A stretch of DNA of 64,000 bases from Inonotus obliquus (Eukaryota; Basidiomycota; Agaricomycetes; Hymenochaetales; Hymenochaetaceae): positions 1,798,001 to 1,862,000 of the forward strand of contig JAJHTX010000006.1 in NCBI GenBank assembly GCA_032164295.1, read 5' to 3'. The notes under the pieces are model-generated. The model had not been told where the DNA came from. It worked only from the letters and a program-made list of their open reading frames with translations, and did no database searches. The position numbers and the translations under genes are program-made. Of the stretch, positions 9,746 to 21,835 are shown in pieces. The stretch's first letter is position 1. Each line of letters opens with the position of its first letter.

Positions 9746-11744
9746 TCAAACAGATGAACCACTGGGCTGCTTTCTCGTCCTACGACGGTTGTCGTAAACT
9801 ACTAGCGCCCACATCGAAATCATGAAAATCATCATACCGAGCAACCTGCTCCTGATCAATTACCATTACATAGAAAACCTTTATGAAATTCACTTACAAG
9901 GGCTGCATGCTCCTCATACCAAATCGATCCGCCAACACACCTGTGACAAACGGTACCAGCGCTCCACCAAGCGTACCAAAGCCAACGATAGCACCAATGC
10001 CACCGGATAACAAGTGGGACGGGAAGAAACTACCACATTGATTCATCAGAATAGGGAACATGGGTCCCATGAGCAGTCCGACGAAGGATATCAGAATCGC
10101 GCTTGTGATGAAGTGGGGTATCGCCCAAATAACAATTTCGAGCCTTGAACGGTCGGTTTGGCGGGTCAGAGTCGAACGAGAGCATGATGGTAAGGTGCTC
10201 TTGCTCACGCAATGGCAATTACGCCATAAAGAATCGTTACGCGCCTTTCACCGACCTACAATTGGACCTATTGAATGATACACACGGGAAATAGACGGCT
10301 TTTAATCACCTTCTTGTTGACCCATAGAAGTAAAACTCTTCCAAGTGCAAGACCTTGAAGAGGAGGTTTGGGAAACGAGACGATTCTTACTAGATGAAAT
10401 GAATGCACCTCCAAAAAATCCCGAAGAAACAAATCCAGCTGATGGACCGACGCCAGTCCGCTGCATAAGGTAGGTTACAGTCCAACCTACCCAATGAAAT
10501 GAATAATTCAGCAACGCGAATCGAGATCTGCACACCTCCGATTGTAATCTCCACTCCGATATAAGCAAAGCTGAAGAAGGACAGGAGGTACAAGGCATGG
10601 ATTCCAGAGAGTTGACGATAGATGTTGCGGTCATTGCTCGCGGCTGTCTGGGCTGGCACAGAAACACCAGACGAGAGATATAAATCTAGCTATATGTTAA
10701 AGGTAAGAGCAATGTCAAACAGTTCTCACGAACCATCCCTCGTCTTCAGCTTGAAGACAGCCATAAGAGATATCGCAACGGAGAGAGCCAGGCCGAGAGA
10801 AGTAAAGTAGTAGAAATTCCAGTGCTCCGGTGTAACAAATCTCGTCGCGACAAATGGTGAAATCAGAGCTCCTGTGCCTTGTGAAAGTCGATAAGTATCA
10901 GAATGACGCTCTGGGATCGACGAAATTGGCACCATAAATGGCTTGCAGTACTCCCATCTTTGACGGGTCATTCAAACCGACAATAAAGGCGTTGACTTGA
11001 GAGTTTTCCATCATCCTGAAAAATCCGTATAACGTATAGGCGCATATCGTGACGGGGAAAGGAAGGGCAGGGATGAGCATTGCATATCCGATAATCTGTC
11101 CCGCCGATCCTAGTAGTATGGTCTAAACGGAGTATATTGTGGAACCTCATTATCATTCAAGCATAGAGTCGGAAGAGAACGAACTTTTCCAAAGTCAAAG
11201 CGATGTGCTATATATACATTTGCTATCGCTCCGAAAATGTACCCCTAGGGTAGATTTGTCAGCCAGATCTCTGACTCCTCTCGGTATCAAGTAGGCACTT
11301 ACAATGCACAGAAAGAAAAATATCAAAGAAACTATCGAATATTTGACCTAGGTAGAGAAAGATTAATGATGCGAATAATTTGGTACGCAGGAAACTTTAT
11401 ACTCGATAATATTCCTGGATGCTAGGAAGCAGGGGCCCAAGAGAAGCATCGCTCCATCCTTCAAAGAAAAACGTCCAGCATAGAGTAATGAATTGAATGC
11501 GTCTCCTGCGCTTCCACAGTTGTTCGGTTGTGTTTTCAGTAAGACCGTCATCATCTTTGCTGGGGCTAATAGTTGGGGTGGAACTGGTGTTCCGACGCCC
11601 AACAGGGCTCTCAGAATCACGCTGACAGTCCTCTGTCGCATCGTTTCCAGTGGCACTTGCTTTGAGCTGCGACAAGCAGGCCAACAACTGAGAGCCAGGT
11701 CGTTCCTCTGTAGCGGATGGCGGGGACTGTTTGTCACCCAACAT
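9746..11744 (-). CDS. Major facilitator superfamily transporter (fucose-permease/BSC6-like)
   Basis: A multi-exon gene starting at ATG 11744 and ending with TGA at 9746-9748. The first exon carries a polar N-terminal tail of about 85 residues, then TM1 (IQFITLCWTFFFEGWSDAS). Later exons give GYIFGAIANVYIAHRFDFGK, a segment with YTLYGFFRMMENSQVNAF, NFYYFTSLGLALSVAISL, and the second half with SFFSFAYIGVEITIGGW and GFGTLGGALVPFVTGVLADR. The last intron (9897-9846) joins MQPL to LLGMMIFMISMW. The pattern fits 12 TM helices and the fungal MFS group related to fucose permease and yeast Bsc6. The substrate cannot be told from sequence. It is tail to tail with PEX5 (142 bp) and head to head with TFB4. 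Confidence 0.85.
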
Positions 11745-12048
11745 CGTTAATACTAAGATAGAATAACGTTAGGAGATCCGGATGCTTGCTAGTAATTCTT
11801 GTGGACATAATATTGTGGATTGAGTGAACTTCATTCTTCCGAAGAATACCCGGCGTGGGACTCAGAGAAATCGATCACGTGACTTTGATTTCCAAAAATA
11901 ATAATTTTTAAACCACAATTTGACTATTACAATTAAGTGTCTAAGTTTCTATCCAGTGTACCACAGCAATCAAAAACATCAACAGAGAATTAGTTCAATC
12001 CGATTTTCAATTCTAACAAGTACTGACGACTGGTACTAGAAGTTGGAT
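11745..12048. promoter_or_regulatory. Shared intergenic promoter of the MFS gene and TFB4
   Basis: 304 bp separate two divergent start codons. It holds an AT-rich stretch (about 11888-11940) and no ORF. Both core promoters should lie here; no defined factor site was recognised. Confidence 0.5.
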
Positions 12049-13781
12049 ATGGATCGTCCTTCGCACCTGTCTATCATCCTCGACCTCTCGCCAACACAAT
12101 GGCACCTATCCTCTCTACCAAAGAACCCTTATCCCCTTTCCTTCCAGCCATTCATAGCACAAACGCTGGCATTCCTCAACTCTCACTTGGCTCTCAAGCA
12201 TGAGAATACGCTCGCCGTATATGGCGCCTTTCCCGGAAAGAGGTACGATCCTTCGTTGCTTCTTCCAGTAGAGGCCGCGCGCAAAAACTCATTCTGCACG
12301 CGTTGATATAATGAAATGTCCAGTGTACTTGTTTACTCATCAACAGAGCACCAAACGGATGCTGCGGATGATAGCCTTGCGGATCCTAACACGTACCTTC
12401 CGTTCAAGGTTGTCGACACGGTTGTTACGAAACGAATCGGAGAAGAGCTTGACTTGCTATCAGAACAAGATGAAGAAGGTAGGTCCAACTATATCAAAAC
12501 AAAATGAAAGTCTACAACCTAACGATCTGAAGCACCGTGTCAGCTTGTTGGAGCATTAACCAAAGCTTTATGTCGTATGTTCTCTCTATCACTTTCGTTT
12601 GATCTCTTTCACACAAGTACAATTGGGATGCAGATATCAATCGGCTTGTGAACCCGAACAGCGCGAGTGTCAGTTCCGACGTTCCATCAACTCCGCCAGA
12701 GCCACGCATTGTCATACTATCCGTCTCACCGGACCTTTCCACGTCGTACATCCCGCTTATGAATAGCATATTTTCTGCTCAAAAGCTAGTAAGCGTATTC
12801 ATTCTACTCTGATTCAGGTTTTTGAAGGAGGGTTGAGTTGATGATTCGTTTAACAGAAAGTCGCGATTGATGTCTGCAAAATATACGGGCCTGACGCAGT
12901 CTTTCTCCAGCAAGCTGCGCACTTGACCGGGGGATCCTACATCTACCTTGAAAGACGAGATGCCCTCCTGCAGCATCTCCTAGTAAGTGCAGAAAGTGCA
13001 AAGGGCCAGAAGAATAACCTGACAATGTTACGATGATGTGGTTTTGCCTCTTAGATGACATTCTTGCCTCCGCCATCTATGCGCAAGTTAATGGCCGTAC
13101 CCACTCAGGACAAGATTGACTTCCGAGCAGCATGCTTTTGCCACAAAAACATCGTCGATATCGGGTTTGTGTGCTCTGTCTGCTTATCAAGTGCGTTGCT
13201 TTGTGACGATAAATTGCTGAGAGAACTAATATATGATTATACCAGTATTCTGCCAACCTGTTCCGGTCTGCTCAACATGTCGGTTCGTAGCAGAGCTCAT
13301 TTTTTATTCTGTCATTACACCAGATCTTTCTTTGATAATCCACGTTACCACTCCGGGCCGTAAGCACCCGAATCACCTCATATCCTGCTTAACCACTTTC
13401 CCCACAAATGCATTGCACTTTACCCCACGATTCATTTTTTCATTACCAGTCCAAGCAGGTACTTAGCTGTTGATCTTCAGGACCAAATTCCCGATAAAGA
13501 GTCTGCAACGACTGAATGCTTCACGGCCGTCTATTGCGACGCCATCGCGTGGCGCTGCTTCTGGAACGCAGTCGGGCGCGCGGACGCCCGTGGGTACTCC
13601 GGTCGCGCGACCTCTGACGTCGACGACGAGCGTGACAATGGCTGTTGGATCTATGACAATTGATCCTCCAAGCCAGGGTAGCGCTGGTATCATTCGCGCG
13701 AATGGGACGAATACACCAGGGGCGCAGAGAGACACTACGAGCATGAATGGGAACGCGATGAGTCCGAGTCGGGATCGCTGA
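12049..13781 (+). CDS. TFB4: TFIIH subunit Tfb4/p34
   Basis: Core subunit of TFIIH, acting in RNA polymerase II initiation and nucleotide excision repair with Ssl1/p44. Eight exons (12049-12242, 12324-12478, 12533-12574, 12634-12788, 12857-12982, 13055-13190, 13246-13282, 13481-13781) sum to 382 codons. The von Willebrand A-like domain begins with HLSIILDLSPTQWHLS and includes FLNSHLALKHENTLAVYG, RIVILSVSPDLSTSYIPLMN and LTGGSYIYLE. A C4-type zinc finger follows: Cys at about 251/253 (ACFCH), 264/267 (CSVC), then CQPVPVCSTC. The last exon adds about 80 Ser/Thr/Gly-rich residues after RTKFPIKSLQRL, longer than in yeast and probably disordered. Confidence 0.94.
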
Positions 13782-14083
13782 AGAAGCGGGCTATTGAATC
13801 CATCTCCGCGAGTGTTGCAGGTGCAGGTGGTTATCCGTTAGTATGACTTGGCGGGGGAAGTCGGAACAAGTCGCACGGGATGCGGGGTGTTGCGGGGAAG
13901 GCGAATCGCGATGAGACGGAGGAGCGGAAGGATACCAGGCACTGGAGTAGCCAGTCGCGTTTGTCCTTTTGGCTCGTTCGACCACTGTTTAGCTTTCCCC
14001 GGACACAGCCAATCAGTCACGCTAATGAATAGTTCCAGATTCGCGCATCACAACGCAGATCGTTGATTCCGTCACACCATGTT
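13782..14083. other. Short convergent spacer between TFB4 and MTQ1
   Basis: About 300 bp between two 3' ends. No gene is seen; it must hold both polyadenylation sites. Confidence 0.5.
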
Positions 14084-15047
14084 CTATTTCCTGCATATCA
14101 CAGTACGCGCTATTCCGAAGGGATCATTCCATATCTCGCTCTTGCCTACTGAACCTACTGATTGCATAATCTCCTCCACCTCTTCACTTTGGTCGTGACC
14201 GACTTCAAGGGCAATGTGTCCGCCAGGATTGACCAGGCCATCCCGTATCAAGTCTGCGATTCCGCGGTAGAAAGTCAGACCTCTTCCGTCCCTGATTGTT
14301 CCCGAGGAAGGGTCGCCGAGCAGTGCACGTGGGTCTTCGTAGTCCCTGACTGAGGTTGGTAGGTCGTCATACTCGTGTAATGGTATATAGGGTGGATTCG
14401 ACGTCAGAATGTCCACAGGTGACCAGCCCAATTCTTGCAGTGTTCTCGGAAAGTCGTTACGGAGCATGTCCGCTTGTAAAAAGGACACGCTGTTTTGGTT
14501 CAATCGCTCTTTAGTGCGGTCTGCATTTTCATTAGCAAGAGCAATTGCCTCATCAGCAATGTCAATCCCGAGAGCACGGACGCTGTTGGATGGCCAAATG
14601 TGACAGAGCAGAAGTGGAATACACCCTGATCCAGTGCACAAGTCTAGTAGTTTCAGGGGTGCCTTGCGAGCGGTTGACCGTGAATTCAATGCAGGCAAGA
14701 GGAGACGCGCGAGACGGATCGTCCAGTCTTCCGTTTCTGTGCGGGGGATGAGCACTGGAGCTTGTACTTTCAAGTCAAGTGAGCCAAAGGGCTGTGTACC
14801 TTTGAACGCAAAAAAACGTAAAAGGAATCAGAAATGTTAGAATGATTGAAGGCGAGGATAATACGATCAAACCGGTCGTACCAAGGATGTATTGGAGGGG
14901 CTCGCCCTTGAGTCTTCGATTGACCATGCCTTGTAAGGCTCGTGCATTAAGAGCGTGAACTTTCATCCATTTGAATTCTTGTCTTGCGCAACGAGCGCCA
15001 AGGGCAATAGAGAGTTGGGCGAGAAGCGTCTCGGCTGGTGTGGGCAT
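14084..15047 (-). CDS. MTQ1: Release factor glutamine N5-methyltransferase (HemK/PrmC family, mitochondrial Mtq1-like)
   Basis: Methylates the glutamine of the GGQ motif in class I release factors; the mitochondrial paralogue is more likely because the N-terminal PrmC helical domain is present. Exon 1 is 15047-14882 and exon 2 is 14799-14084 (882 nt, 293 aa); the 82-nt intron (gtacga..caaag) joins QYILG to TQPFGSLDLKVQAPVLIPR. The SAM-binding motif is LLDLCTGSGCIPLL (about 106-119), an acidic GIDIADEA follows, and the catalytic SNPPYIP lies at about 189-195. RTETE is the family's substrate-side motif. A mitochondrial presequence is not obvious. Confidence 0.92.
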
Positions 15048-15407
15048 GATTTCGAGAAGTCATGCGACTGAGTAGGACACAATGAACAGCGCTGGTAAAT
15101 GAATTGATGATACTGTCCTCTTGATGGAAATAAAAGTACTTTTTATGGGGATTTTTCCGTTGAATGGAGACTGTGTATGAGCGGATTTTGCCAGACCAGA
15201 CAATGTACTACAGTAAACAAGGTATAGAGAGGAAAGCGGATATCGGAGAAAAGGAAAGTGAAAATGTATGATGATGAAAATATTGCGGGATGATCGCACC
15301 GAGGACCAGTACTTGTCTGGTAGCGAGATGGTTATGTAACTCACGCAACTCAACTATCGACCAACACCATCCTCACAGTCTCTCTCCTTCATCCATCTCC
15401 CCCCACA
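15048..15407. promoter_or_regulatory. Divergent promoter between MTQ1 and ERT1-type gene
   Basis: 360 bp between two start codons, with a pyrimidine-rich run (about 15350-15405) just before the plus-strand ATG, a common feature of basidiomycete 5' leaders. No specific site was recognised. Confidence 0.5.
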
Positions 15408-17749
15408 ATGCAGAGCTATCCACCCCTCCGTCCTGTAGAGCCAAGACCACCAATCCTCCCAGCGAACAATCCTTCAACCGACAACTACCGCCTACCCTCC
15501 GCATCTACCTCCGCCACTCCCGTACCCGTCCTTCCCGCAAACGCCGTCCCCGGTATCCCCAACCATAACGCAGAGGCAGGTCCCTCCACTCCCGGACCAG
15601 CAGCGGGCAAAAAACGCATCGGTGTCGCAAACGCCAAGAAGCGCCGTGCGAATGTTGTAGACGAAGGTCCGACAGACGACGGTGTCACTCGTTCTCGACA
15701 ACGCGATGGTCCGAAAAAGAAGAAGGCTCAGCGCGCGTGCGCTCATTGCCAGAAGGCGCATCTAACTTGTGATGATTGTGCGTAATAATTTCTTTACTCG
15801 CTTTGCATTCGTGCTTCTCCAGAAGTTCCAAATTTGAGGCGGCCGCACTAGAAACTCTCTCATCTCTTCACATAGACACCGCGGGTTTTTTGGTTTCGTT
15901 TCTTCATCTGAGCTTATTTAGCTGACTCCGTATCCCAAATAGCTCGACCGTGCCAACGCTGCGTCAAGCGCGGAATGTCGGATAGATGTGTTGAAGGACA
16001 TCGTAAGAAGGCAAAGTATTTGCTGGACGATGCCGAGTTTGGTATGTGCTGAAGTCTATACTATCTTGATTCGATCTAGTCTAACCAATGACATTTTGCT
16101 CCAGAGGCTCTAAAGAAGGGAAGGCCGATCGAACAAAATACTCCAGAGGGATCCCAGCCTCCTCCTTCTGCGCAACCTGGTACCGTTTTCTTCCGATCTC
16201 TCTTTTATATTGGTCATTGGGTAGCTGAGGCAAGGTACACATCATGTAGTGATGGACCAGTTCCCGAGCAGCGATTTGTACTTTAACATCCCGATGGACC
16301 AGAGCATAGGCTTTGGTTCAGAGGCCGCAAACCTCGAGTACTCCAGTCTTTCTGCGATCTTGGGGATGAACAATTATAGCCCCGAACAACCGTTTCTCAC
16401 GTCGGAGACACCGCCATCTACGACCGTTACATACGGATCGCAGTTCGCAAATGCTGCATGGCCGGCTGAGCCTTCTCCGCCGAACATCGCTCCGCAAGCT
16501 CTCATGGGCGGGCAGTCTATAGGTTATGACGGAGGCTATGGTGGGCAGTCACAACAACAGCAATCACAGCAAAACGGTAGCCAGTATATCCAGAACGGGC
16601 GATATGCTGGCCAGAGCTTATTCGACGGCGCTGGTGCCTCGAACATTAACATACAGCAAAATGGACGCGAGCAGCAACTGCCGGTCCAAAGCCTTGCCGC
16701 CGATACTCCTTACTCAGCATCGGATATTTCGTTTGCCAGCCAGCAGTCGTACATGCAAACTTCCCCTCCAATTACCTCATCCTTACAACATCAGCAGCAG
16801 CAGAGTTTATCACAGATGCAGAGTGCAAGTGCTCCGCCCATGTCGCATCGCACCTCGACGCAACAGTCAGTGCAATCTGCCTCTGTCTCTCCACCTGCCT
16901 CGGATACCCCAACAACCACGACCGATGCTGCTACGCCTATAGTACGACCAAGCGACGCGGCGTCTGATGTATATGCTACCGTCACGAAGCCTTATAGCTA
17001 TATTGAGAGCTATCAGTTCCTGATGAGCTTCCTTTATAAAAAGTGAGTCCGTGCATTACCGTGAATACTAAGGATGCTGATAACGGTATGATGCAGATTC
17101 CATAAAAATGACATCTTGCGTGTTATCCGCGCACTTGCTATCTATCGACCATCTTTGATCGCGCTTCAGGCGCCGATGACCGAGGAAGACTTTATCTTTA
17201 TGGAGAAATGTCTTCGCCGGTCACTCTTGGTACGTAGGCTATTGATTATCCGTGCTCTTCACCTTATTTCTCATTTATATAGGAACTTGAAAAGCTGATC
17301 TCGTACAGCGGCACACCAACGGTCGTTTGGCGACGAACAGGGGAGATCTGCCTTGTCGGTGTGGAGTTCTGCCTCCTTACAGATTGGAAGAAGGAAGATC
17401 TACTCACGGGTCGGAAATACATCTACGAGGTTAGTTTCATTCATTTTTGCGGACTTTGGGAGGAGCTAACTCTCTGTTTAGCTCTTTGAGAGCCAATCTG
17501 TGATTGAATACTGGGAGAAGTTTGCCTCGCACGCATTCGAGAACACTGCAACGTCTGTGTTTAGCCATTGTGTCCTGTTGAAGCCGTCTGGGGAGCCTAT
17601 TCCATGTACCTTTTGCTTCTCGATACGAAGAGATATTTTCGACTTGCCAAGTGTTGTTATCGGTGCGTATTCAATTGCTAGAGTATTCTCATGGATGTTA
17701 CCTAATGCAATTCTATTGTGTTATAGGACAATGGCTTCCTTTGATGTAG
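15408..17749 (+). CDS. ERT1: Zn2Cys6 transcription factor of the ERT1/AcuK gluconeogenesis family
   Basis: DNA-binding regulator of genes for growth on non-fermentable carbon (PCK1, FBP1 in relatives). Exons: 15408-15777, 15943-16041, 16105-16179, 16250-17042, 17097-17229, 17283-17429, 17482-17662, 17727-17749 (607 codons). The zinc cluster is split by the first intron: Cys111, 114, 121, 127, 130, 138, spacing C-x2-C-x6-C-x5-C-x2-C-x7-C, preceded by a Lys-rich basic stretch. A long Gln/Ser/Thr-rich middle is probably an activation region. The C-terminal PAS-like domain is highly characteristic: [72 protein letters not shown] and the end GQWLPLM. Which of the AcuK or AcuM branches it belongs to was not resolved. 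Confidence 0.93.
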
Positions 17750-18329
17750 ACGGGATCCCACTGCGACGCAGGCAAAAAAAGTTCATGAGATATACAGTTC
17801 CGGCATTCTCTTAGATTTTTCACCTTTTGCATTTACCGGTGATTGTGCAGGAAGCAGGTAATATTTAATGGATGCTATTGTACATTCACGTCTACTTGTC
17901 CTGTTCCTATCGTCGTGTTGTTTTTTACGATTCACATGCCTGTCTTTACGCTGATTTTCGCAATGCACATAGTTTCTCAACGGACTGAGAGATAGTTGAA
18001 TTGAGTATTTGGTTTCGGATTCGGCTCCGATGGATGTGTCTGAGTCACGTTGTCGTCTTGCTCACTCACCTTTGGCAAATTTCACGTCACGTAATCACGC
18101 CACGAGAGAGAAGATGAGAAGAGAATAAATAGAAGTATATAATGTCTAATAAACTTAAGTCCGTAGAAGGGAATATGGTAAGGAGATTAGCAAACATTCT
18201 GCTTCATTACACAGGCAGGAATCCTACATCCTTCAACCATATACCATCAAATCAGCCAACCATCCCGCTAGTCCAACCAACCATCCTCACGACTCCCAAC
18301 CTTCCACCATTCCAACCATTCCAACCACT
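17750..18329. other. Intergenic spacer between two convergent genes
   Basis: 580 bp containing the 3' ends of the ERT1-type and PRA1 genes. One ORF crosses into the PRA1 antisense strand (18142-18399) but is proline-rich low complexity and is not called. Confidence 0.45.
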
Positions 18330-19280
18330 TCAAACACCCGTCCCAGCTTCAACGGCCGAATACTCACTCTCAATCCCGGGTTCCATACAACAAGCATGAA
18401 ACAGAATAATAAAACTCGAAGCTCCAACCAACCAAAAGAAAGTTGAAAAGGGTGAGGATAACCAGAGTAGAGGGAGGCCGATGACGAAGAGGGCGATGTA
18501 GAGGGATTTTTGGGTTATTATGTGGTCGCCTACTTGTAGTGGTTCGGGAGCTGTTTTTTGGGAGGAGATGGGGATGGGGAGGAAGGATTTGGATTTGGGA
18601 TGCGAGGGAAGGAGGAGGAGGATGAGGAGGATGAGTGAGTTGAGATGGTGGAGAGAAGGGGAGGGAGGAGAGGGACGTACCGAATTTGTTTATTGCTGCG
18701 AAACCTCCGACGAGGAAGCCGATTGAGAGTAGGAGGAGGGGGTTGGTTATTCTATCGCAAAGCCAGAGTTAGGTTGCGTCCTAGGTTTCCATCAATGGTA
18801 AGGATAGAGAGAAGAGAACGTACACGGCGTATATTGCTAGTACGATGATGACTAGGCCATAGTTTCCTATTCCATTTCAAAGATCGTCAGCGAATGGGTT
18901 CTTTCAGGTTGATGGGGTATGTATATGGTTGTGGGCAGCTTACCGGAGAAGTATCGTGTGTTATACGAAACCCTCTATACACAGATTTTTTTTAACACAT
19001 GGCAACATTTGGATAGCGGTGGCATCGGAACGTACCTGCGTTGCTTCGTTAAGATCTTGAGGACGAGACAAACGATGATGGTCGAAGAACTCTGTGGGTG
19101 GACGGAGAGCACTCAAGCGAGTTTCCTATACGAGCAACCAATAACAACCATCAGTCCATTTGTTACTCCGCAGGATATCAAAGGTCACAAATGCGACTCG
19201 GAGGTACAGAGAGACGAAGAGGGAGAGGTACTAACCCTAAAGCCCTTCAAAGCATCCGTTACACGAGCGACGTGTTCCAT
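18330..19280 (-). CDS. Prenylated Rab acceptor (PRA1/Yip3) family protein
   Basis: Membrane protein of ER/Golgi that interacts with prenylated Rab GTPases. The reading is spread over six short exons, so no long ORF is visible. Exon 1 starts at ATG 19280 (MEHVARVTDALKGFR), followed by ETRLSALRPPTEFFDHHRLS, NEATQ, then NTRYFSGNYGLVIIVLAIYAV, ITNPLLLLSIGFLVGGFAAI and the last exon QVGDHIITQKSLYIALFVIG to a TGA at 18330-18332. These match the PRA1 signature: the RPxxEFFD block, NYxxN-type start of the first hydrophobic pair, and the second hydrophobic pair. Estimated length is about 165 aa. It is divergent from CDC26. Confidence 0.88.
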
Positions 19281-19732
19281 TATTTCTCAATTATAAAGAC
19301 TTTACTTGAGGCGTGAAAGGGTGAGGACAAGAGCGAAGTGTGGTGCGGTGCGGTACTTGATGTGATTACAGTACTTAAGTACTCGAGAAGAGTAGCTTTT
19401 TGATGTTGCTGCGGTGCGCAGTGCTCGGACTTGGGTCGGGGCGAGGCAGGTTGTGACAAAATTAGACGTGACGGACACGACGGAGACACGTCACCTTTCA
19501 TCAGGGCCGGACTGAGTTACGCGTTCCTGTCACTGTCACTGTCACGAACTGGACGCGCCTGCCTTTAGTAAACTTTACTTAAAAGCCTTTAGTCTGAGTC
19601 GCGTTCATCACTTCAACGAAGTCCTCTCGCTCACGCGTCTTGCACAATCTACCGTTCTACGTGTCTACCTTGACACTTCAAACACTCACATATTTTCGCT
19701 GAGCTTGCCAAGCAGGCTTGACTGAGGACACC
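19281..19732. promoter_or_regulatory. Divergent promoter region between PRA1 and CDC26 genes
   Basis: 452 bp between two start codons. It contains GTGCGGTGCGG and CACTGTCACTGTCAC short direct repeats (around 19340 and 19530). No coding potential is seen. Confidence 0.45.
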
Positions 19733-20128
19733 ATGATCCGCCGTCAACCAACACTTATCCCGCTGAACGATACGGACGTAGACGATGTACGAGCTTTCGT
19801 CCAGCTCCTTCGTACCGCGAACAATGCCGCGAAGGAATCTGATTCTTCGCAACAGCAATCGAAACCTCGGCCTCAACCACAATCAGAACCTCAAAGTCAA
19901 TCACAGTCTCAAGCTCAAACTCTTTCACAATCCCAATCCCAATCCCAAACTCAACCACAGCCACCGCCATCGACAAGCGCAAGTGATAGTACAACTGGAC
20001 TATCTTCGGCTGCGACTACTACCAGTTCGAGTTCTTCTACGGTTGTTGGTGGTAGTGGTGCCGCGAGCAGTAATGGAAACGTGGGTACGACTGGAAGGAC
20101 GAAAGAGGAGAGGTTGGGATTGCGATGA
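19733..20128 (+). CDS. CDC26: Anaphase-promoting complex subunit CDC26 (APC12)
   Basis: Small APC/C subunit that stabilises the TPR subunit Cdc16/APC6 by threading its N-terminus into the TPR superhelix. The start MIRRQPTLIPLNDTDVDDV fits the conserved Cdc26 N-terminal segment (M-[IL]-R-R-x-P-T-x-I-x-L), and the end TKEERLGLR fits the conserved KxxRxG tail. Single exon, 131 aa. Between the two conserved ends lies a low-complexity Gln/Ser/Pro then Ser/Thr/Gly tract of about 80 residues, longer than in animals and probably disordered. The ATG at 19733 is chosen because the motif begins there. Confidence 0.82.
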   Translation: MIRRQPTLIPLNDTDVDDVRAFVQLLRTANNAAKESDSSQQQSKPRPQPQSEPQSQSQSQAQTLSQSQSQSQTQPQPPPSTSASDSTTGLSSAATTTSSSSSTVVGGSGAASSNGNVGTTGRTKEERLGLR

Positions 20129-20327
20129 TTTGGATTTGGGTAGGAAGTTTGGGAGAGAAAGTATGATTGCTTGTAAAAGCTGTTGGTATGTTCGATTTTG
20201 GTGCTGAGATTTACGTTGTTGGTTGATAGACCTTGATGCAGCTCTATGGAAGTGTAGGATATACATATCAATTAATGCAATGAAAGCAAAATGGAAACAA
20301 GAAAGAAATACGGATTCAGCTCTGTGG

Positions 20328-21660
20328 TTACGCCTCTTTGTCCTCTTTTTTGCGTTTCTTTTTCGGTGGCTTCTCTTCCTTCGTGGGCTGATTAGGAGCA
20401 TTTGACCCATCCACAGCCCTCTCCTTCTCCTTCCTTTCCCGCTTTCTCCGCTTCTTCTCTTCCTTCTCCCGAGCTTTCTGGTCTTTTTCTCGTTCTTTGT
20501 CAGCTGCTTCTCGTTCCATGGCTTCATCTCGTCTTTGCGTGAGGAAAGTGAAAGGATCCTCTTCCTCGTCACTACCTTCAACTCCAGTATCAGGTTCTGT
20601 CTGAGTTATTAGCTTGTCGACTTCGTCTCGTTCGTCTTCGTCATCTCTGTCTATATCAAGTTGAGCTGGAGGGACTGCGGGCTGTGGTACGTGACGCGGG
20701 GAGAATGGATCGGGTTGTAAGGATGCCTTTAGCGAGAGCATTTGATTTGCGATAGTCATGCTAGTAAAAGAAGGGACGAGGAATGTGAATAATGTGAAAA
20801 TTCGCAAGAGAAAGTGTGATATGTGCTGCGCACCCAATGACAGTAAACTCTAGCACACCATCTTTCCCTCCTAGTCTGTCGCTAGTGATTCTGTGCACCC
20901 AGAAACCATGGGGTTCGTCTTGCTCTCCAGGTTCGGTTATGGGTAAGGTGACTTTGTTGGTATCCGTGATACTGTCTTTCGTTTCTGATCCAACAGCATG
21001 AGGACCGAACTCTGGGTCATTCTCTGCTGGACCGTATTCGAAAACCCAGTTTTCAGTAGGAATGTGTTCTCGAGGTATTGAGACGTTGAATGTTCGGTGT
21101 ATGAGGAGTGAGATGTGATCCGGTGAACAGAGATTTATCTTCCCAGCTAACACATTGTCAAATCCGACTGAGTCTTCCGTAAACGAGTCAAAGAAAGTTT
21201 GAGCTCACTGAGTTTCATCCCTATTTGCGGGCTCCATACTGTCGCATCGAAATTTACGGTACATACTAAGAATGGACATTCGTTTATTAAGCGAGCCGTA
21301 TTCGAGGCGAATCTCGCATTTGAGTGACAGAGCATGACACCCTGTAGAACTGGTACGTATCTTCGAGTAAATCACGGTGTAAGTCCAATTTGTCAGAGTC
21401 TTATAGACATAGCGGACGTACTTCATAACCAGAGAATCAAGCATCTCCTTCGCTCCAGATAAAGGATCCAAAGAGAATCTAGGCGGTATGGATACCTGCA
21501 CTGACGCGCTAACGACCTGGAATTGACCATCCGCCTTTTTCTTCCCTCTTGATTTTTTCTCTTTCTTCGCTTTCTTGTGCGAAGAGATGATCCCTTCTTC
21601 CGCGATTTCCACGTGTTTTCGTTTCTTGGGAGATAATGGTGGCGAAGGTAGAGACATCAT
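20328..21660 (-). CDS. RPA43: RNA polymerase I subunit RPA43
   Basis: Stalk subunit of RNA polymerase I, contacting Rrn3 for initiation of rRNA transcription. The gene starts at ATG 21660 (MMSLPSPPLSPKKRKHVE), and several short exons follow: SIPPRFSLDPLSGAKEMLDS with LVMKYVRY, then GVMLCHSNARF and INECPFLVCTVNFDATVWSP (the Rpb7-N-like fold), KINLCSPDHISLLIHRTFN and ENWVFEYGPAEND (OB domain), and HGFWVHRITSDRLGGKDGVL. The C-terminal tail is acidic then strongly Lys/Arg/Glu-rich (KKRRKRERKEKER), likely nucleolar targeting. It runs head to head with PAM16. Confidence 0.9.
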
Positions 21661-21835
21661 ACTCGAAACCATTCGTCGGGTTGGCCAGTGAAGAAGAATC
21701 AGGAGAGGCAAACCGTCTGAAAGGCGTCACGTGTTTCATTGAGCTTTTTGACAAACATTTGTTTGTGATCGACGCAGCGGGCGGGACAACTCCGTATCCT
21801 TTTTTTCTATACTCCCCGTACACCCTCGCCTCTTC
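21661..21835. promoter_or_regulatory. Compact divergent promoter of RPA43 and PAM16
   Basis: Only 175 bp separate the two start codons, so the genes must share regulatory DNA. It contains a T-rich run followed by a pyrimidine-rich stretch just before the PAM16 ATG. Confidence 0.6.

Noticed and set aside
19755..20271. Several ORFs overlapping CDC26 on both strands
   Set aside because: Low-complexity Gln/Ser codons leave other frames open; only the plus-strand frame has conserved ends.
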